Shown: positions 25,051-37,392, counted from the stretch's first letter. The stretch is DNA of 64,000 nt from Athripsodes cinereus (GCA_947579605.1 OX388317.1:12171384-12235383); one strand, 5' to 3'. Numbers and translations: made by a program. The notes: a model not told the origin generated them from the sequence alone.

Positions 25051-25227
25051 TACAATTTGCCATAAATTGAACGATAAATAAATTAATAAAGAATGTGTCA
25101 TATCTAATGATTTTCTTGTATCTCATTTTTAAAAGTGAACCAAAATACAGAAACCTTGTGTACGTATGTAGGTATACAGGTACTAAATAGCTTCTTTAGA
25201 GTATACCGATAACTTTTGAGGAGTGTT

Positions 25228-25300
25228 TACAAAAGGCAAGTATTCAATAAACATAATTTTAGAACATTGTATATTTTCGATTCGACTATGGGTTATGCCA
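25228..25300 (+). repeat. Rep-A remnant
   Basis: gtgtttacaaaaggcaagta-ttcaataaaca...acattgtat...tgggttatgcc is a degenerate, internally deleted Rep-A. Confidence 0.35.
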
Positions 25301-26810
25301 TAAAATAAACCTTTTCTTTTTTAATCTCAGGGACGACGAACAGTATGTTAATTTCATACAGAAAAAAAATGTTTACTGTTAATTATGTAGCTCATGAAAA
25401 ACTCCGTAATATTCTAATTATCTGATATTTCGGACATTTCAAGAAAATTGTGCAAAAAAAAAAACACCGGAAGAGTGTGAAAAATAAAAATATTAATACA
25501 CTGACACTTCTACGAATTTCAGAATAGCATAAACTCGACAAAAATGTTTTTAAATTAACAAACAAATGGCGCATAACAAGAAACGTATTCATATATCAAG
25601 TTTAATTCAAGATTATTGTATCAATACGACAAATAACATCATAATAAAAAATAAAATAAATTGAGCATTATCGATACATTTTACACTGAAATAGTCAAAA
25701 TAATAATAAAAGAATAATTGTACATTTATGAAGCAAGAATTTCGATTGTAGAAGATAACAATGCAACATTTTATATATTTATAATGTAAAAGAAACATCC
25801 AACATCATAATTTATTTTCTTAATGTATTATTAAACACTATGTGACATGGCAGAATTCTTTCGTCGAACAGAGGAAGAACTCTTTTATCGAAAAAACCTT
25901 GATATTATGACTTCTTTATTCATTACATGCGTTTGAGCTACGGTCACTCTGAAACAACGAATTACTTACATATGTAAATTTATCGCGGATTATTAAGTGT
26001 TAAAGTATCGACAGCGTTTCAAAATTGTCAGTAGCAAAAACATTATTTTGATATAATTATTTATATTATGCTTTGAAAACACAACAGAAAGTAATATATA
26101 CTATACCTTTACCTAGTTTTCGCACTGTAAAAGACACACGTTGTCTTTGTTCCGTTCAATAGTTAAGTAACTCGAAATATTTATTTGTGGAATTGAAAAA
26201 TAATCTTAAAATATAAAACTTAAAATTAAATATATAAGGAGAAACATGTCTTTTTTATAGTTATTTGTTTGAGAAATTGATAGAGTGGCGAGTGTATTAC
26301 CAATAAAAACATTTTTTTTAAATATTTTCGACATGTTGAGTTATGAAACTAGACAGTGGATATGTTATGTACTACTGATACTCATCATATCCTATGTTTG
26401 TGAAAATATTTATTTTCCGAGCAATTTAAACAACAATAGGAAGTATTTGGAAGCAGTTTCAATGATACACTATTATTGTAGGCATATCGACAGTGGCGGC
26501 GGAGGAACAATATTTTATCTAAAAAATAATAGAGGACTTTGCTGATCCACTTATGGTTTTGTATTATTCTGATCAACATTATTTATAATATTACTGTTTG
26601 TATCCTTGTTGAAGATGTAAATAAAATGAAATAAAAAATAAAAAAAAATAATAATTTACTTAGGCTGGACACAATAATGAACGAACAAATTAAATATTGC
26701 AGTCATATAACTCTACAATATAACGTGAATTTATATAGCTCTTAGTATACAGTGGAATTATGATCCAAATCTCCAAAATTTTATTGATGTTCGCTTAAGT
26801 AATAATTCAT

Positions 26811-27086
26811 AAATATTTTTTGTCCATAGATAAGATTTTCTATCCATATACCTAATCATGATCCACATATTTTTATTCATTCTTCCAATGGGACATTAAA
26901 GTGCGAGTAGTTTAAAAGACTCCCACGACAGCGGTTTTGGCCGGCCGACAAAATATTTTTTGTCCATAGATAAGATTTTCTATCCATATACCTAATCATG
27001 ATCCACATATTTTTATTCATTCTTCCAATGGGACATTAAAGAGCGAGTAGTTTAAAAGACTACCACGACAGCGGTTTTGGCCGGCC
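26811..27086. repeat. Recent tandem duplication, 140-bp period
   Basis: Unit 1 (26811-26950) begins AAATATTTTTTGTCCATAGA and recurs at 26951-27086 through gcggttttggccggcc. I see only two substitutions (gTGCGAG/gAGCGAG and CTCCCAC/CTACCAC) in about 136 bp, so it is recent. The repeat is unique within the window and contains no ORF. Confidence 0.9.
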
Positions 27087-27384
27087 AACCCTTCAGGCCT
27101 GCCCAATGGCCCGCCCGTGAGAACAATTTTGGTTTTAATGTGTGGATAAGTACGAGTTGACGATTCCTGAGATATCCGCGTATGAGGTGGGTCACTCTTT
27201 AATGTTCTTCTAAAAAGGAACTTAAGTTCTTTGCAAAAACTAATTGGAGGTATATGTTTCAGTAACGACTTGTAAAAAATAGGTTACTGGTTTAGAGACT
27301 TCTTTATTATTTCTATGGTTAAATCTTGTTTCTATGGTAAATGTGAATTTCACAGAATTCCATACAAAACCTAGAACCCTGACT

Positions 27385-27632
27385 CATTTACAAAAGTGAG
27401 GCAAAAAATCTATGAATTTTTGACAGAACGGTTGGCGAAAGCGTGTGGTGTTTCCTACATTTTATGAAGTATTTCTCGCATTTTTATAAAAATATATCAT
27501 TTTTACATTTGTAAAAACGTAATTGGACATTTTTTGAAGTTCATGTCGACGTTTTTAGTGATTTATCACACTTTTTTCGCCAACCGTTCTGTCAAAAGTG
27601 CCGAAAAATGGTGCCTCACTTTAGTACAATGA
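27385..27632. mobile_element. TIR element, about 248 bp
   Basis: Imperfect inverted ends: left has acaaaagtgaggca and tttttgacagaacggttggc-gaaa; right (reverse complement) has actaaagtgaggca and cttttgacagaacggttggc-gaaa. Arms extend about 60 bp around an AT-rich core. No ORF; no clear target duplication. Confidence 0.65.
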
Positions 27633-29599
27633 AAATACATACGAGTACGCCATCTAGGTATTATATATAAAAATCTATGGTGAATTTTTCTTTTGCGTTT
27701 GCCAATTTAAGGTTACTTATATAATCACTTTTTTAATAAGAATTTTTTTGTACCACCACTGTCTATGATTTTATATTATAGATATTGGAATAATAGAAAT
27801 TGAGTCGCTTAATTTTTCTTGTCATTGGAAGTGGTAGACGGTGTTTGAAATTTGGCAACTGTAAAGACGCTTTGTACGACGCGAGTACACAATAGTAAAT
27901 GTGATTGTGAAATATATCGAACCAATAAATGTGTATGAGTTTTTCACGCTAGCAAGGCTGTCAATATTTTCGTGGCCATATTAAATAATTCTTCTTTCTC
28001 GTGAACAACGTTAAAGAAATAAATACAATGATCCGGAATAAATGCGGCTACCATTAAGTAGATTGAACTCAAATATTTCTACCTTCTTCCTTCCTATTTT
28101 CTTAAATAATATTTCATTTTTGACAATCGAAGTATTCTTGATTTTCACGGATACTTTATTTCTTTTTTAATTTTACGAAATGAAACCAGATTTAATCTAG
28201 AAATGCACTTTAATAACACTTAAAAACATGTTGTTTAAATAAAAAAAAAATATCCGGGAAGATTCCTAAACAATGTAACAATTTTTATTTCGTTTTATCT
28301 TTCACCGAGCAATTCATTGGGCCAATGTTAAAAATACCGCTTCAATTTTGACGGTAATTAGTGTTATTCTTACACAGTGAGCACTTGTAAATAAATTGTT
28401 ATATTTTATTTAGATTAAGGGTTCTTCAATACTGCAGAGCTGCTGTACTACATAGATAAAAAAAAATATTTTCATTTCAGTTTATCTGTGTTAAGAGAGT
28501 TTTTGTTACTTCAGTGTTTAGTAACGAGACAACTTCATCAACTGGGAATAAAAATCGGAATATTTCTCTTCCATTTTACAATACTGCAACTCGAAATAAA
28601 TTATAGTTCAACCAGTTTATGTTGTTTGATAATCCAAAATGTCAAAAACGTGCGTTAAATGAAAAGCATTAAATCACTAACAGAAATATAAAGTGAGAAT
28701 CTGAACCTTTTCACGTCAATTCAAATCCTTACGTTTTTTGGTTTGCCTGACAATATCTTAACAAGATACTGATTTAGTAATCCGAAAAAATATAAGTAAT
28801 TAAAATGACTTAAATTAACAATAGTACTTCTGTGTAAGATTTAATATTCATCTTATGAGATTGCAAATCTAATATTGATTATTTGTTAAAAACATATTTC
28901 AATCGTTTCTTTATGAATAATAAAACGTAGAAAAAAAATGTATTGTATGTAATACTTGCAGGTAACTGAGAGCTAAAGAACTTAAGTCAGTTAAGATTTT
29001 ATCAAAGTTAGTAAGAGATTATCCGATGACTTTGAGAAATGTACATGGATTTAGTAATAGGTACTAAAACAATGTCAACAACATGACAAAATGTTTCCCC
29101 TTAGGAATTTATAACAGATTGTAGATGCTCCAATGTTTTCTCTTACAAAATGATTTACAAGTGGTAGATTTTTCCTAAATACTCGTAAAAGTAAGTAGTG
29201 CTTCTACATAAATGTAAAATTCGGTTTGAATTTTGACTTTCTTGCAAAATGCTGTCTAAAGATAGCTGTAGCTGATATATGATGATACACTGATAAAGAG
29301 GGACCTTTGAAGTAGTCAATGGGTGAATTAAAACCACAACATTTATTGACCTCTGTTTTATTCAGGTTATTTAAAATATACTAAGGTATTGATTGAGATG
29401 ACAAAATAGGTATATTACACTAGCAAATTAGACTGTGTTAAAATTTCTGCGCAAAAAATTGGCTATCAAATTAATCTCTTGCTGATCTTCTATTTTTATA
29501 TTTTCAAATTAATCTGTTTTTAAATTATATGCTTGAACAATACCTTATGTTACAAAGACGAAAGTGCTGGTATTTGAAAGAGGAAATCAAAAGATGATT

Positions 29600-29905
29600 T
29601 GTAAAATAATGGTCAATAGTTGTGGATAGAATGTGATGGTTTGAACACGTGGAGCGAATGGATGACGAAGAAGGTGTAGTCATCTAGAAGAGGGAGTGTA
29701 AGAAAGTGCAGACGTCCGAGAAATAGGTACGTGGCTTGACCACTGAATCAAATAATCAAAACTCGTCGCATGCTGAGTAAGAGAAGTCGGCATTCATGCA
29801 TAAGAAATGTTATGAATATGAAAGAAGCGAAAGAAATAAGTATAAATAATAGTTTCATATGGCGTTCCGTTCTCTCTGCCCACCCTAGAAAGTAGAGAGT
29901 ATACC
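29600..29905 (+). mobile_element. RTE-like LINE ORF C-terminus, degraded
   Basis: Broken frames give RMWFEHVERMDDEEGVVI, then RRPR..-like, MLSKRS-like and ERSERNK segments and a final MAFRSL..P piece: the W.GHVERM...AKE...WRS..SAYP end of an RTE-like LINE. Multiple stops and frameshifts. The 3' end is gagtataccat. Confidence 0.5.
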
Positions 29906-30865
29906 ATAATAGTAGGCTAACTGCAATATCTACAAAAAAATTGTGAACTAATTAATAAATGACAAAATATAGATAAAAAGAGAAAAAATCTTGTTTGACT
30001 TAAAATATTATCACTTAGACCCAGAACAATAATTGAAAGAGGTTATTCTTAAGATTGTCGAGTTTTCGATTTAATTCAATTCGAGTCATCATAACTCAAA
30101 GGCAAGACTGTTTCTGCCACACCATACCAACCCTCAAATATTATACTTCCCTAGACCAGTTGAGCTGTTCATGTAAACGATCGAATACGTATAAATAGTT
30201 AACGAGCAATATCTTGGGTCAGACTTACAAAAAAGTTACAAACTCGAATCCGTGTTACTCTTGAATAAACTATTTTATAACAACATGTCGAAAATTGATA
30301 AAGAAAAACTCTTGAAAAATGTTTCGACATGAAAATATAGCCCACCATAATTCTCTCCATTATCTTATCAACGTCAGGAACCCTATAATTCTGATAAAGA
30401 GTGGGTGGAGAGAAGTCCATTTTTATTCTTTCTTGTAAAAAACTTTTACTTTCTTACACTTTTAACGCCCTTTTCATTCGCTACAACAAACGCTCCGTCA
30501 CATCCAATTACACGTCAGTCCACCTGGTGCTGTCACCTTCTTAGTACTTATTACTTTCTAAAAGAAATGTTTCACCAAACAAAAGTTGAACGCAATAAGT
30601 TGTAAAGCAGATTTTTATGTCTTCAAACAGTTGGAAAGCAAATGCGTCGAGTAAAAGTGTCATTGGTCTGTTGACCTTCTTCTCAGGAATCCAAAGTAGA
30701 AACGAAGCTTCTCAATTTAAAGTGATTATAGGGTTAAGATTTTTTCTGCCAACCTATTCTATTTTATAACTCAAGCATGCTGCTTCCTATGCGAATATTC
30801 GTGATGTATTTGGGTTTATTTTTAATCTAACTTCATATTAAAAAAAAACATACGTACATACATAA

Positions 30866-30942
30866 CATCACGGCATTTCCCACAAGTGGGGTAGCCAGCA
30901 GACTAACGGCGTGTGATAAACATGCAAATTATGCTCTTTAGG
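30866..30942 (-). repeat. Rep-A 3' fragment
   Basis: acatcacggcatttcccaca, agtggggtagccagcagact and atgctcttt match the 3' third of Rep-A in reverse orientation. Confidence 0.65.
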
Positions 30943-31979
30943 CCGCTTAATATGATTGAGTTAACTCTTCTCAAAAAAAAATCTCATGGTTCTGATTTCA
31001 TCATTTCCTAACATTATTTTCAATAAAAATATTAATCTTATAAGCGGCCACACTCATGGTTTGAAAGATCAATAGAATTTTTAATATTCAAATTTAATTA
31101 AACCAATTCTTCGAAATTTAATGAATTTAATTATTTTTAAAATAACTAAACAAAACTGTATCACAAAAGTCTAAATATTGCGTCTTGTTAACTGTAATAC
31201 CTACCAAAAATGTCTTGCTTGCTATGTATATATAAAAACCGGTTTTATTTGAATCGCGATACTCATTGATAATACAAAAATATTATTGATATTCCCTTGA
31301 GAAATCTTCCAAGACATAAAAGTAAAGAAATCGTTTCATTTCTTTCATACATAATCCAAAACAAAGTTTTCAGAACCTTTTTGTAAATAACCAATGAGTT
31401 TTCAAAAGCTTATAACCAACTTCCTAGAAAGTTGTACCTCGTTTGCAAAAAAATATACCAAAAATAATGATTTTTAAAATAATGTCTATCATTTCATTAT
31501 TATTTCAGAGAAAAATGTCTCAGGGCTGAAGGAAGACTCGTTAATACAAATAAATTATATTTTTTGGTTTCTTTATTATTCTTAAAATAGACATAACATA
31601 AACATTTGATAAATTGACTTAACATTTCGCAAGCTTCTTTTATATACAAAAAAAATATTATTTTTCTCGTTATGATGTAGGTATATCCTTTTGACACTTA
31701 CGTATACCTATATACATACATATACAAAAATATTAATTTCCGTAGTTGAACTAAAGAGTTTTATATTTCTTTTTTATTGCAATTGATTATAATTGAAATT
31801 GATGGAAAATAATTTTTTAATAAAATATTGACAAAATATTGAAAATTATCACAAATAAATTATGCTATATATTCATTGTTTAATTTTATTTTTTATTAAA
31901 AAATAGAGTGTTAAGAATAAAGTGATTTGTTTGATAAAGGAGACTGTAATTTCCACCTTATATTCCCGAGAAGAAGAAG

Positions 31980-32113
31980 AATGGGTTAGTTGGAAGATAT
32001 CGCGCTTCTGCGATAAACTCGCCCATTGCACAAATTTATTTGTCTGGTCTAAGTTCTACAATGTTTATATTTTAATAATGTTTGTTTTTTGTGCTATAAA
32101 GATTTTTATTATT
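31980..32113 (+). mobile_element. CR1-like LINE 3' tail (family F1)
   Basis: gggttagttggaagatatcg, cgcttctgcgataaactcgc, ccattgcaca and a 3' end ttttttgtgctataaag with (ATT)n. The UTR words are those of the F1 copy at 23200-23636. No coding part remains apart from an untranslatable flank. Confidence 0.65.
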
Positions 32114-32313
32114 ATTATTAAGACAGTTGAGAGGCAAACAATGGTTTGAATCTATTTTTTTTAATATCGCGACTTAAATTTCTTAGATTATATTTTATTT
32201 TAAGGTTAGTTTATATCGAATAAGGTTAGTCAATTTATTTATGAGGTACTCATTAAGAACGATTTTTGTTCTTGCCATTTGATAAAAATCTTTACATTCA
32301 ACGTTAACACACA

Positions 32314-32344
32314 TCGTCCCTCGTCTGACTAACTGTCGTAACTG
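32314..32344. repeat. Left TIR of the DNA transposon
   Basis: 31 bp; differs from the reverse complement of 34894-34924 at one position (G versus A after TCGTCCCTC). Confidence 0.85.
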
Positions 32345-32799
32345 ACTTTTTTGGCAAAATTGAGTTATGACCGCCACCATGTATTGTGATTTGATACGCA
32401 TGTTCTCACCGAAGATCACAGCTGTAGCTGCTGCCATTATCCTGGAACAGCTTTCTGATTTGTTGTCGTATCTACGAATTAATCAAAATAATATCTTACT
32501 AACGGACGTAAGTGCAGATACTACAGTTAGTGTGATTTTTTATAAATGAAAAACATATCCAATGTAGGTCCTATCTTGAAATACGATACTTAGTATAGAC
32601 ATTAACTGGGAATAACTTTTTATTTATTTTCACATAGGATAGTATTTTTCTTTGTTGGAATCATTTTAGTAGAAATTCTCAATATCCCGATCATAATTTA
32701 AGTACTGAAAGAATTAATATGTCAAATATTTACGAAGTGCAGCCACAAGATTTTGAAGTTGACGGCTCACTGAGGGAAATACTAAGAAAAAAATCTTCT

Positions 32800-34412
32800 A
32801 AAGTCAATAAAAATAAATAAAAATAAACAACTAAAAGATCACAGAATGGAGTATATGACCCAAGTATCCAAAAATATTGTTGCATAGTGAATACTAAAAC
32901 CTGCGTGAAACATTGAAATTTGTTAGGCAGCATCTCGTCAATGTTTTCTTTTCAACGAATTACTCCCGAAATAATTTGAGAAAATTTTCGGAGTCTTGAA
33001 GAAATTTTACAATTTATTATCATCATCTGCTAGACGGACATCAGATATGCCGGGCATTTTTTTAAAATACATAAGTGTTGGAAAAAAAACGGTTGAAACA
33101 GCTATCGATAGTTACTTCGGCGAGGATTTTAGATAAAGAAAATCGAGGCGATCGAAAAGCTTTTTACATTGATCTGAGAATGAGTCGCAATATTGAGGAA
33201 CAAATTGAGAGATTTCCAAAAGTTGAGTCTCACTATTGTCGTGAAAAGACGACATGAAAATACTTGCATAGTGACTTGACATTGAGAAACATGTACGCTA
33301 TGTTTCTGGATACTTTGAAAAACAATACTGAAAAACTAGGTTTTGTATCATACAGAAGAGTTTTAATATAAAAAAAACCTGTCTTTCCATCTACCGAAAA
33401 AGGATCAGTGTAGCTTGTGAACGACATATTGCGAAAGCTCAGAAGATGTTAAAACTAAATTGAAAAATCAATATCTTAAGCATGAAAATGAAAAAAATAC
33501 TTGTTCGTCCTGCTAGAATGGTTGGCAAAACAAAAGCTCAGCAAGATTCTATAACACAGTGTGCTACGTTTGATATGCAGCAATTATCAACTTACCAATC
33601 AGCAATGTAAGGGCAGTTTTCTATAAAAGACGTTTATTAGTATATAACTTCACAATATACGATATACCTTCTGGTGAGTGCTATCGTTATACGTGGCATG
33701 AAGGTGCAAGCAAGAAGGGTTCCTCTAAAATTTAATCTGCGTTTTTTCTTTTCTGAATATGTACTCGTATGATGAAAAATGTTATAAAAAGTATATTTAT
33801 TTGCCGACTGCTGTTGCGGTTAAAACAAAAATTCAATAATCGCTTCTACCTTAATTTACTTTATAAATAATTCAAGAAATAATAATGAAATAAAATAACG
33901 TATCTGTTCCATGTCACGGACAAAGTGAAGGCGATTCGGTACACAGTGCTATTAACTATGCGCTTAAGAAAAGTGGTAATATCTTTGTTCCTAGTCAATT
34001 ACTTCCTGTTTTCAAATTAGCAGGTAGAAACAAACCTTACATCGTTACACCCCTCAACTGTTCAGATTTTTTGGATTTTAAGAAATTATCCATTGAGCTA
34101 CGTCTTCTTTCCCTTCGAATGACGACACAGGGCTAAATGTAAACTGAACGGAGATGACGTAATTTTCAGTAGAAAAACACAGTCTTACTAAGTTTTCTTT
34201 TAAAACTAGTGATGGCGAAACAAATTATCGTTCAATATACTTGAAACGACAAGTATTTAACATAATATTGCATAACGAGATTTCTCAACTCAAATCCACT
34301 CCGTCTAAAATTTCCCAGGCAAAATCTGCTGACTCGATGTCTTTGACTACTGGCGATACACCGATGATAAGATTACTCAAGCACGCTGAGTTTTATAAGT
34401 CCCTCCATCACT
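32800..34412 (+). pseudogene. Broken transposase-like ORF
   Basis: Segments in several frames can be ordered as one protein. At 33075-33257, SARILDKENRGDRKAFYIDL and IEEQIERFPKVESHYCREKT appear. Next comes YLHSDLTLRNMYAMFLDTLK with LGFVSYRRVL, then KKPVFPSTEKGSV. At about 33915-34095, CHGQSEGDSVHSAINYALKK, SGNIFVPSQLLPVFKLAGRN and KPYIVTPLNCSDFLDFKKLS appear. At about 34185-34412, IYLKRQVFNIILHNEISQLK, then GDTPMIRLLKHAEFYKSLHH and stop. The F.K.ESHY, GDSVHS.I and FYKSL blocks match a transposon-encoded protein family I have seen in many insect and cnidarian genomes; I cannot name its superfamily with certainty. Many stops and frameshifts make it inactive. Confidence 0.65.
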
Positions 34413-34893
34413 AAATTCGTTGTTTTGAAAATAATCACGAAATTTTATTTATTAACATCTGATGATGAGGATGAGAATTCTCGAACACCATAATCTGCAT
34501 AATAATTTATTTTTTAGTGATTTACTATCATTTTATTTCCCATAAAACTGCTCTTATTACAGTGTAAACACTCTTGTTAATTAATATACTTTCTTAAATT
34601 ATAAAATCGTTTTATTTTCACCTTTGACTCTTAAAATAGTTAAGTCCTATCTGAGCATAACTAAATATGGCCATGGGAAAAAAGTCTCACAAAGGGTCCT
34701 ATCTACTTTGACGGTGCATAAAAATAAATCCAATATACTTATGGAAATTTAATTATCACAAAAATAATTCAGAGATTCATAAAAATACAAATAAAATAAT
34801 AAAATACATTTAGACTCTTTCGTTTAGCTGGGAGAGACGAAACTATGCACGCCAAAACACTAAAAATGCTCTCCTGAACAATTTACATTTTAC

Positions 34894-34924
34894 CAGTTAC
34901 GACAGTTAGTCAGATGAGGGACGA
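34894..34924. repeat. Right TIR of the DNA transposon
   Basis: Reverse complement begins TCGTCCCTCATCTGACTAAC; partner of 32314-32344. Confidence 0.85.
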
Positions 34925-35528
34925 CATTTGTATACCTACATTTGAGAATAATAATAACACATATAAATCGATAGCGTGCGAGCTCCAGTAAAGTGAGAAA
35001 TTGCCATACATAAGTTCTTTATTACAGGAAAAAGAGTTATACTAATTTATTTTTTATGAATTTATGATCATTACGTGTGTACGTAACGTCGCCATACTGT
35101 ATTCATATTGTGACTGTTTAAGGCTTAGAACACATCGACACGGTGTATCCAGATTGCGTTTAAGACACAAAGTTTACACCAAGTAGTGAACTGTTTCGGA
35201 ACTCTAGTGTTACGCGAAGCGGCCATATAAGGCAATGATACTTTATGTCAAAATAGTTTCTGAATAAGATTTATAATATGATTATTACAAAAATATTCGG
35301 CCCAGTAAATGTCCAACCCGTATTTTAATAATTTGGTTCTTCAGTAAGTCAGTGATATGCATTTCATCAATTTTATCTAATATATAAAAGGAAGTCGTGT
35401 GTGTTACAACACTTATAACTCAAGAATGGCTGTACCGATTTGAATGATCTCTGATTTGTTGTATTCTTCTCCGCCCGGAATAAACTATAGGCTATTAAAA
35501 CATCTTACAAATTCACGGGAAGAAAGAA

Positions 35529-36430
35529 TATGAAGAAAATTATTTACGCCATACATTTTTAATTTCAAAAATAAAAACAATATGGAGAGTTATTGCGCTG
35601 TTAGCGCCCCCACGTCGCCTGTTGCATTGTGCTAAAATAATCCGTAGGTTCTGCTATATTAGGAACCAAATTACTATAACTAATATGAACGAAATGTGTA
35701 CTAATATTTGTTTACTATAATTCGGTTGTTACATGGCAATAGGTTGTATCTCACTAAAACATAATTTTACAGGAGAGCAAAAACAAAGTTTGCAAAAGAG
35801 ATATTTCAACCAAATTTCAAGCATTATATATCAAAATGAAGGTAATTATTATTTCTACAAGATAGATGTAACATTCTCTTAATAATTTCTTCTACAAGAT
35901 GTATGTAACATTCACTAAATAATTTCTTGCAGTTTAAAAATATTTGAGTTTTTTTGCCATGTTGATGAAAACAATCTTTCTACATGTCAATAAGTTACGT
36001 CTTTTCTCTCTTTATTCTGACTATAATGAGACATATCCTTTTGCCACATCAAATATTACACTATTTTGAGCATTTTATGGACAACAACAACATTAACAAA
36101 CTTGAAAACGCAAAAAATGCGAGATACAACCTATTGCCATGTAACTACCGAATTATTCGACTAATATTTATGTATCGATAGGTCTTCTGTCACATAAATG
36201 TGGACGTGCACAGATTATATTTGAAATTGTATTTTATTTTTGCAGATGGAAAATTATTATTGAACCAAAAATTGTGCTATTAAAGATGAAAATAAGAATG
36301 TGTTCATGTAGGTAGTTCTGATGCAAGATTGTGTAGTGAAATTTGCAGACAGAGAAGAAAAATTACGAAGAAAATTATTTACGCCATACATTTTTAATTT
36401 CAATAAAAAATGCAATATGGAGAATTATAC
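35529..36430. repeat. Direct repeat within the Helitron segment
   Basis: The phrase gaagaaaattatttacgcca followed by tacatttttaatttcaa and caatatggag occurs at about 35532-35590 and again at about 36369-36425, nearly identical. This suggests segmental duplication or two copies of the same Helitron interior. Confidence 0.65.
35690..36175. mobile_element. Inverted-arm element inside the Helitron segment
   Basis: attcggttgttacatggcaa and taggttgtatctcac (to 35756) are matched in reverse by gcgagatacaacctattgcc and atgtaactaccgaatt (from 36118); similarity fades outward through taatatttg. Arms are about 40-55 bp, separated by about 360 bp. No ORF recognised. Confidence 0.6.
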
Positions 36431-36707
36431 AAAATCAACAATGAAGTTTTTTTTATAGATTGGCCTATTTATATGATAATTTTTCTATACATTTTCAAAT
36501 TAGAATCGTTATCCATACAATTTAACATCTGTAGTTCTGATATTTCAATTTTTAAAAAATCATGGAAAGAATTTTTATTAATTTTAAATGAATAGGTAAA
36601 ATCTACCTGAAAAAAAAATTAGTACCTACATAATTATATTACGTACTGCAGATAATTTATAAACAAATCTGAGTTAAGTTAATTGTTCAACATAAATTGT
36701 TCATGTC

Positions 36708-36970
36708 GGCCGGTGTGGCGCGGAGCTCTTTCCTTTGAGTCACGAGGTCCCGGGTTCGATTCCCGGACAGGGCAAAGTGAAGAATGACCTTTTTCAAATT
36801 GTCCTGGGTCTGGAAACATGTAGGTATATGTGTTTAGTGCATTGTATATATGTAGGTATATTGTCGTGTAAGTACCCATAATGCAAGAGTCAATCTTAGT
36901 TTGGGATTAGCTCGATCTGTGAATTGTCTATCCATGTTATGTTCATTTTATGTTATTTTTATAAATAAAA
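36708..36970 (+). mobile_element. tRNA-headed SINE
   Basis: The head has a good RNA polymerase III B box, GGTTCGATTCC (36753-36763), in a T-arm-like context (cccgggttcgattcccgga), and an A-box-like tgtggcgcggagctc about 45 bp upstream. The body continues gacctttttcaaattgtcct, gggtctgg, gtacccataatgcaagag and tagctcgatctgtgaattgt, ending AT-rich. Body words are shared with 40731-40920 and 61081-61320, so this is a dispersed family. It is not a functional tRNA gene because the 5' half does not fold as a tRNA. Confidence 0.75.
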
Positions 36971-37216
36971 CTTTATTTTCATATATTTTTTACTTATTTT
37001 AATAGTGACATTAAAACTTTTTCATTTAGCCAAATTGAAAACAATGGCATTAAAATACTTACTTGCTTCTCATTCCCAAATTTCTTTTATGAGGCTTAGC
37101 CTTCAAAACAATGTGTCTCCTAGACTGCGAACTGTTCGAAGTCGTCAATCGTCTTTAGCATTCAGTTTCATAAAAAATCCACTTCGAAAATTAATTTCCT
37201 AAAATTCCGTACATAT

Positions 37217-37392
37217 TACTCGACAACGGGTGGGGCCGCTCAAGTTTCATAGTTGCGAATTTTTTTCCTATAAAAGAATTTTCCAAAAATTTGGTGACCA
37301 AAAAATAATTCACCATATGGCAACAATTTCCTCAAGTTTCGAAAATATTACTTTTACATGGAAAAAAGTACTCGACAACGGGTGGGGCCGCT
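37217..37392. repeat. 24-bp direct repeat, 152-bp spacing
   Basis: TACTCGACAACGGGTGGGGC plus CGCT occurs identically at 37217-37240 and 37369-37392. It is unusually GC-rich for the region. The intervening sequence shows only weak similarity. Confidence 0.85.

Larger units (their letters stand above)
32314..34924 (+). mobile_element. Decayed DNA transposon with 31-bp TIRs, 2.6 kb
   Basis: Terminal inverted repeats at 32314-32344 and 34894-34924 agree at 30 of 31 positions; each starts TCGTCCCTC and ends GTCGTAACTG. Between them is a plus-strand transposase-like coding region broken by stops and frameshifts (about 32800-34412). TIRs plus an internal ORF mark a once-autonomous cut-and-paste element. 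A short plus frame at 32367-32549 begins in a good start context but is not recognised. A target-site duplication was not clear. It lies entirely within the beat intron, in opposite orientation to the gene. Confidence 0.75.

Noticed and set aside
24904..25101. Minus-strand ORF over a Rep-A copy, with similar frames over other Rep-A copies
   Set aside because: Rep-A is open in places on both strands but copies carry stops at different positions; no sign of protein-level conservation.
26285..26545. 86-codon plus-strand ORF, hydrophobic
   Set aside because: One hydrophobic stretch only, no flanking coding signal; explained by T-rich DNA.
34030..34412. Intact host gene using the FYKSL-ending frame
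   Set aside because: Frames upstream are broken by stops and shifts and the region lies within matching TIRs, so it is transposon remains.
36708..36775. Functional tRNA gene
   Set aside because: A B box is present but the 5' half does not form acceptor and D arms and the sequence continues into a SINE body shared with other copies.
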